Part shown: positions 6,431-9,670 of the stretch, piece by piece
Position numbering within the stretch: the first letter of the stretch is position 1
How the letters are laid out: every line of letters begins with the position of its first letter
Assembly: GCA_016303085.1 (NCBI GenBank)
Contig: JAEDMI010000093.1
Coordinates: 1-9,670 of the forward strand
DNA from: Acetatifactor sp.
Lineage (GTDB): Bacteria > Bacillota > Clostridia > Lachnospirales > Lachnospiraceae
Direction of reading: 5' to 3'
Length of the DNA: 9,670 bases
Position numbers and translations under genes: made by a program
Notes under the pieces: model-generated
What the model was told of the DNA's origin: nothing
The model's input: the letters and a program-made list of their open reading frames with translations, nothing else
The model's database searches: none

Positions 6431-8962
6431 TTACTCAACAGGAACTTCTGTCAGGCACTTCGCCACTTTCACAGCCTCGGCAGCATCTCTGGAATAACCG
6501 TCTGCGCCGATTTCATCGGCGTACTCCTGAGTAATGACGGCACCGCCTATCATGATTTTTGCGTTGACTTTCTGCTCATGGGCATAGGCGATAACCTCAC
6601 GCATTCTCTGCATGGTGGTAGTCATCAGGGCAGAAAGAGCAATAATTTTTGCATCGTTTTCTTTTGCGGCTTTAATGATTTCTTCCTTCGGTACATCCTT
6701 GCCCAGATCAACGACTCGGAAGCCGTAGTTCTTTAACATCAGGGCTACCAGATTTTTTCCGATGTCGTGAATGTCCCCTTCAACCGTTGCAATGACTACC
6801 ACAGGCATATTTTCAGCATCGCTCTCATTTAAGAGCAGCGGCTCCAGCACTTCGATGGCATTCTTCATGGCTTCAGCACTGCCGATAAGTTGAGGTAGAA
6901 AATACTTTCCCTTGTCAAACAGCTCTCCCACCTCGTTTATGGCCGGCAGCAGCACTTCATTCAAAAGACCTGCAGGTTCTTCTCCTTTGGAAAGTGCTTC
7001 TTTTGTAATAGCGGCAATACCGTTACGGTTGCCCTTCATGACGGCATTTTTCAAAGCTTTTCGGGACTCACTCATCGCTTCTGAAGAAGGCTCGGAAATA
7101 GATTGTAGTGAAACACTGTCTGTACAAAAACTAGTATTGGCTGTTCCGGCTGCAGCTGTCTCCGCAAGTTTACGTTTCAACTCCGCTTCCTTTTTCTCCC
7201 GATTCTCCGCCACAACATTTACATATTCAATATATCGGATATCGGAGTCATCTTTTGCCAGAAGCAAATCTGTAGCCAATGCGCAACTGACAAGAAGCTC
7301 CTGGGAAGGATTGGCGATTGCCATAGTCAGTCCCTCTCGGATAGCCAGAGCCAAAAATGCTGTGTTTACATAGCTTCTTTCCGGCATACCGAAGGAAATA
7401 TTGGACAGGCCGCAGATAGTGGCAAGACCGTTTCCCCTACAGTAAGAAATGGTCTCCAGTGTTTCCAGTGCTGCTCTTCTGTTGGCTCCAACCGTTGCCA
7501 CAAGACCGTCTACAATGATATCCTCTTTCTCCATGCCGAGAGCATACGCCCGCTCCAGAATATTTTCAATAATTGCTATCTTTTCTTCAATATTTTCCGG
7601 CAATCCTTTATCTGAAAGAGGAAGCAAGATAAACATGGCACCGTACTTTTTGGCGATGGGCAACAGCTTTTCAAATTTTTCTTTTTCAAAAGAAATTGAG
7701 TTTATCAATGCTCTTCCGGGGTAATTCCGTAGAGCTGCTTCCAGCACATCCACATGGCTGGAATCCAGTGAAAGAGGCAGATTTGTGACACTGCTTACTT
7801 CCTCTATGGCACGGAGCATCATGGCTTTCTCGTCAATTCCGCTCATTCCCATGTTCACATCAAGAACGCTTGCACCACCTTGTTCCTGCTCCTCAGCAAA
7901 CTGCAGTACCTTGTCCATGCAGCCTTCTCTCAACTGTGCCTGCAACAATTTTTTCCCCGTGGGATTGATTCGCTCACCCACGATGAGAAATGCGCCTTCC
8001 AAACCGAAACTTACGGTCTGCCGCTCCGAAGTAAGGCAGCGTATACCCGGCTGACGTCTCCCGGGATGACAGGTAATCTCCCGCCCGAAGGTATTCCGAA
8101 GTCCCTGAATGAAAGCAGGCGTTGTTCCGCAGCATCCTCCCAGAATGGTGGCCCCGGCTTGGGTCAGTACCTTCATCTCCTCCGTGAATTCCTCTGCGTC
8201 CATGTTATAGCATGTTTTTCCGTACTCATCCAGAAAGGGAAGTCCGGCGTTTGGCTTCGCTATGATGGGTACGGACTTAGTGATACCCGTCATAGTGGAA
8301 ATAATCTCCTTCATGTGTGCCGGGCCTGTAGAGCAGTTGACACCGATGGCACAGGCACCCAGACTTTCCAAAACTACAGCAGCTGTAGCTGCATCTGTAC
8401 CGTAAAGTGTCCTTCCGTCCGGCTCAAAGGTCATAGTTACCATAACCGGCAGCTCACATACCTCTTTTGCTGCAATCAGAGCCGCTCTCGCCTCCCCGAG
8501 GCTCATCATGGTCTCTACAACCAACAAATCTACTCCTGCATCTTCTAAGGCAAGAATCTGCTCCTTATATATATCAATTAACTCTTCCAATTCCATCGTT
8601 CCCATGGGCTTTAATTGTTCCCCGGTCATGGTCAGGTCTCCGGCAACATAGACAGGACGCTCTGCTGAAGCAGCTGCCTCTCTGGAAATTGCCACAAGTT
8701 CCCGTATCATAGGTATCAATCTGTCCCGAAGCCCGTACTCTTCCAGTTTGACCCGGTTTGCTGTAAATGTGGGCGCATACAAAATATCCGTTCCTGCATC
8801 TACATAACTTTTCTGTAAATCCAGCATTACATCCCTGTGTTCCAGAATCCACTGTTCAGGGCAGACCCCTGAAGGCATACCTGCCTTTACCAGATTGGAG
8901 CCAGTCGCCCCATCCAAATATATGTAAGATTTTGACAGTTTCTGAAATTCGTCCCTTGTCAT
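6431..8962 (-). CDS. metH: Cobalamin-dependent methionine synthase lacking the reactivation domain
   Basis: Transfers a methyl group from methyltetrahydrofolate through cobalamin to homocysteine; cytoplasmic. There are 843 residues. The homocysteine-binding barrel (about 10-295) has DGATGS (17-22) and zinc ligands C210 (GVNCSTGP) and C277/C278 (GGCCGTTP). The pterin-binding barrel (about 325-580) has VGERINPTGKK (328-338), LDVNMG (367-372), LSLDSSH (397-403) and GLSNISFGMPER (518-529). A Ser/Ala-rich linker (600-633) leads to the B12 cap (about 635-715) and the Rossmann B12 domain with the axial H732 in GDIHDIG (729-735). The protein ends there; the C-terminal AdoMet-binding reactivation domain of E. 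coli MetH is absent, as in Thermotoga and many clostridia where a separate protein supplies it. The frame opens at 9007, but the ATG at 8962 has AAGAGG at five bases and lies downstream of the predicted promoter. It leads the ilv cluster. Confidence 0.95.
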   Translation of the reverse strand: MTRDEFQKLSKSYIYLDGATGSNLVKAGMPSGVCPEQWILEHRDVMLDLQKSYVDAGTDILYAPTFTANRVKLEEYGLRDRLIPMIRELVAISREAAASAERPVYVAGDLTMTGEQLKPMGTMELEELIDIYKEQILALEDAGVDLLVVETMMSLGEARAALIAAKEVCELPVMVTMTFEPDGRTLYGTDAATAAVVLESLGACAIGVNCSTGPAHMKEIISTMTGITKSVPIIAKPNAGLPFLDEYGKTCYNMDAEEFTEEMKVLTQAGATILGGCCGTTPAFIQGLRNTFGREITCHPGRRQPGIRCLTSERQTVSFGLEGAFLIVGERINPTGKKLLQAQLREGCMDKVLQFAEEQEQGGASVLDVNMGMSGIDEKAMMLRAIEEVSSVTNLPLSLDSSHVDVLEAALRNYPGRALINSISFEKEKFEKLLPIAKKYGAMFILLPLSDKGLPENIEEKIAIIENILERAYALGMEKEDIIVDGLVATVGANRRAALETLETISYCRGNGLATICGLSNISFGMPERSYVNTAFLALAIREGLTMAIANPSQELLVSCALATDLLLAKDDSDIRYIEYVNVVAENREKKEAELKRKLAETAAAGTANTSFCTDSVSLQSISEPSSEAMSESRKALKNAVMKGNRNGIAAITKEALSKGEEPAGLLNEVLLPAINEVGELFDKGKYFLPQLIGSAEAMKNAIEVLEPLLLNESDAENMPVVVIATVEGDIHDIGKNLVALMLKNYGFRVVDLGKDVPKEEIIKAAKENDAKIIALSALMTTTMQRMREVIAYAHEQKVNAKIMIGGAVITQEYADEIGADGYSRDAAEAVKVAKCLTEVPVE

Positions 8963-8995
8963 AATATCCTCTTTTCCGTAAAAAACTTTCCTTAA

Positions 8996-9025
8996 ATAAT
9001 ACCACATACATGATTTGGTCGTAAA
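8996..9025 (-). promoter_or_regulatory. Candidate promoter of metH (and the ilv cluster)
   Basis: On the minus strand, TTTACG (9025-9020) and TATTAT (9001-8996) are 18 bases apart, with TGG just before the -10 (extended -10). A start near 8989 would leave a leader of about 27 bases, which supports the ATG at 8962 as the metH start and leaves no room for a riboswitch or T-box. A weaker alternative (TTTACT, 17 bases, TATGTT) lies further upstream. Confidence 0.5.
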
Positions 9026-9048
9026 GGGGATGATTTAACCTTTTTCTA

Positions 9049-9077
9049 TTGCTTAAACATACAAAATGTGATAAATT
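9049..9077 (+). promoter_or_regulatory. Weak candidate promoter of the lipoprotein gene
   Basis: TTGCTT (9049-9054) and TAAATT (9072-9077) are 17 bases apart on the plus strand, about 65 bases before the TTG start. Both hexamers depart from consensus, so this is a tentative call in a divergent, AT-rich region. Confidence 0.3.
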
Positions 9078-9127
9078 TAGTAAATACGGTGTTCTTCTTT
9101 CGGAAGGCTGCCAAATGAGATTTATCA
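9069..9127. repeat. Inverted repeat TGATAAAT / ATTTATCA in the metH-lipoprotein gap
   Basis: TGATAAAT at 9069-9076 and its exact complement ATTTATCA at 9120-9127 flank 43 bases. The first arm overlaps the candidate -10 of the lipoprotein promoter. It could be a dispersed operator or a long-range mRNA pairing, but the sequence is AT-rich and chance is possible. Confidence 0.3.
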
Positions 9128-9130
9128 ATC

Positions 9131-9136
9131 GGAGGG
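9131..9136 (+). promoter_or_regulatory. Ribosome binding site that fixes a TTG start
   Basis: GGAGGG ends seven bases before the TTG at 9144. This placement, together with the lysines it adds to the signal peptide, decides for TTG over the in-frame ATG at 9162. Confidence 0.75.
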
Positions 9137-9143
9137 TTTAAAG

Positions 9144-9623
9144 TTGAATAAAAAAGTTCGTATGCTTTTTGCGGCTGTTCTGGCAATCGTCCTACTGACC
9201 GCTTGCGGTGAAGACCCTGAGTTATCCCGCTTCCATAAAAGCATGGATGATTTTTGCACCAAGGTTTCCGAAATCGATACTGCAATCAACAGCATTGATG
9301 CTACTGCCGATGCTGATGCTGCCGTAGCAGAGCTCCTCGGCTATCTGGATGAGTTGGATTTGGTATTCCGCTCTTTCGCAAAGCTTGATTTTCCTGAAGA
9401 ATTTGACTATTTGGAGGATACCGCACAGGAAGCCAGCAGTTATATGACTACCGCAGTTGAAAGCTTCCACGATGCATACAGCAACGGGTCCTACAACGAA
9501 TACACTGCTGAGTATGCCCAGGGAAATTATAACAGAGCTTACAAAAGGATTCAGATTATTATCTCTTTCCTGCACGGCGAAACACCTGATGACGTGGATT
9601 TGACCATGGAAGACGAAAAATAA
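9144..9623 (+). CDS. Small predicted lipoprotein of unknown function
   Basis: A 159-residue predicted lipoprotein. The signal peptide has a basic start (MNKKVR), a hydrophobic core (8-19) and lipobox LTAC with the lipidated C21, so the mature protein should sit on the outer face of the membrane. The mature part (about 139 residues) is acidic and looks mainly helical, with LGYLDELDLVFRSFAKLDF (65-83), a PEEFDYLEDTAQEASSYM stretch and several Tyr/Asn/Ala-rich turns (YNEYTAEYAQGNYNRAYKRI). I recognise no domain. The start is TTG at 9144, chosen from the GGAGGG site. It is divergent from metH across a 181-base gap and is the only plus-strand gene. A surface or envelope-stress role would be a guess. 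Confidence 0.85.
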   Translation: MNKKVRMLFAAVLAIVLLTACGEDPELSRFHKSMDDFCTKVSEIDTAINSIDATADADAAVAELLGYLDELDLVFRSFAKLDFPEEFDYLEDTAQEASSYMTTAVESFHDAYSNGSYNEYTAEYAQGNYNRAYKRIQIIISFLHGETPDDVDLTMEDEK

Positions 9624-9632
9624 TTTCCATAA

Positions 9633-9661
9633 AAAAGTTTACCTCCAATCGTTAGACTTTT
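9633..9661 (+). terminator. Weak AT-rich hairpin, possible lipoprotein terminator
   Basis: AAAAGTTTACC (9633-9643) can pair with GTTAGACTTTT (9651-9661) around a seven-base loop, with one G-U pair and one mismatch. It lies ten bases after the stop codon, and the descending arm ends in TTTT. The stem is AT-rich, so terminator strength is doubtful. Confidence 0.35.
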
Positions 9662-9670
9662 CATCACTCT

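Noticed and set aside
7880..8548. Plus-strand open frame of 222 codons
   Set aside because: Antisense to metH; Cys/Ser/Arg-rich shadow translation.
9624..9670. Start of a minus-strand gene (GGAGGT followed by ATG at 9630)
   Set aside because: The frame would run straight into the antisense of the lipoprotein; the same bases are better read as a weak hairpin after the lipoprotein stop.

Overview
The window reads as an ordinary chromosomal segment of a Gram-positive anaerobe, most likely a gut-type Clostridia/Lachnospiraceae relative. This is inferred from strong AGGAGG-type ribosome binding sites, a three-module cobalamin methionine synthase without its reactivation domain, a class I KARI with a GLYEGSKSW loop, moderate-to-low GC and small lipoproteins. 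Genus cannot be fixed from sequence alone. Eight of nine genes are on the minus strand, so transcription mostly runs from high to low coordinates. No tRNA, rRNA, mobile element, phage gene or CRISPR array was seen, and no gene-free stretch exceeds about 180 bases.

Region A (about 8962 down to 2537) is an amino-acid biosynthesis cluster: metH, then ilvB (acetolactate synthase large subunit), ilvN copy 1, ilvN copy 2 and ilvC (ketol-acid reductoisomerase), ending at a clear intrinsic terminator (2478-2522). A plausible promoter lies just upstream of metH, and a near-consensus promoter (TTGACA-17-TATATT with TGn) lies between the two ilvN genes, so ilvN2-ilvC can probably be transcribed separately. 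The enzymes carry out homocysteine methylation and the first two common steps of valine, leucine and isoleucine synthesis. ilvD, ilvA and leu genes are not in the window.

Region B (about 2413 down to 1 and beyond the left edge) is a probable second operon: a DedA-family membrane protein, a GT4 glycosyltransferase of the type that glucosylates membrane lipids, and an OmpR/PhoB-type response regulator cut by the window edge. The layout suggests an envelope or membrane-lipid function under two-component control. Helically phased CTTAA-like repeats in front of the DedA gene could be the regulator's operator.

Region C (9144-9623, plus strand) is a small lipoprotein gene of unknown function, divergent from metH and starting at TTG.

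The most unusual points are the acetolactate synthase system (Trp-to-Tyr at the substrate-specificity position, RTEQN in place of RHEQG, two divergent regulatory subunits in tandem, an internal promoter) and a KARI cofactor loop with an acidic residue. I found no wholly new system; the interest lies in variants of known pathways and in the DedA-GT4-regulator operon.
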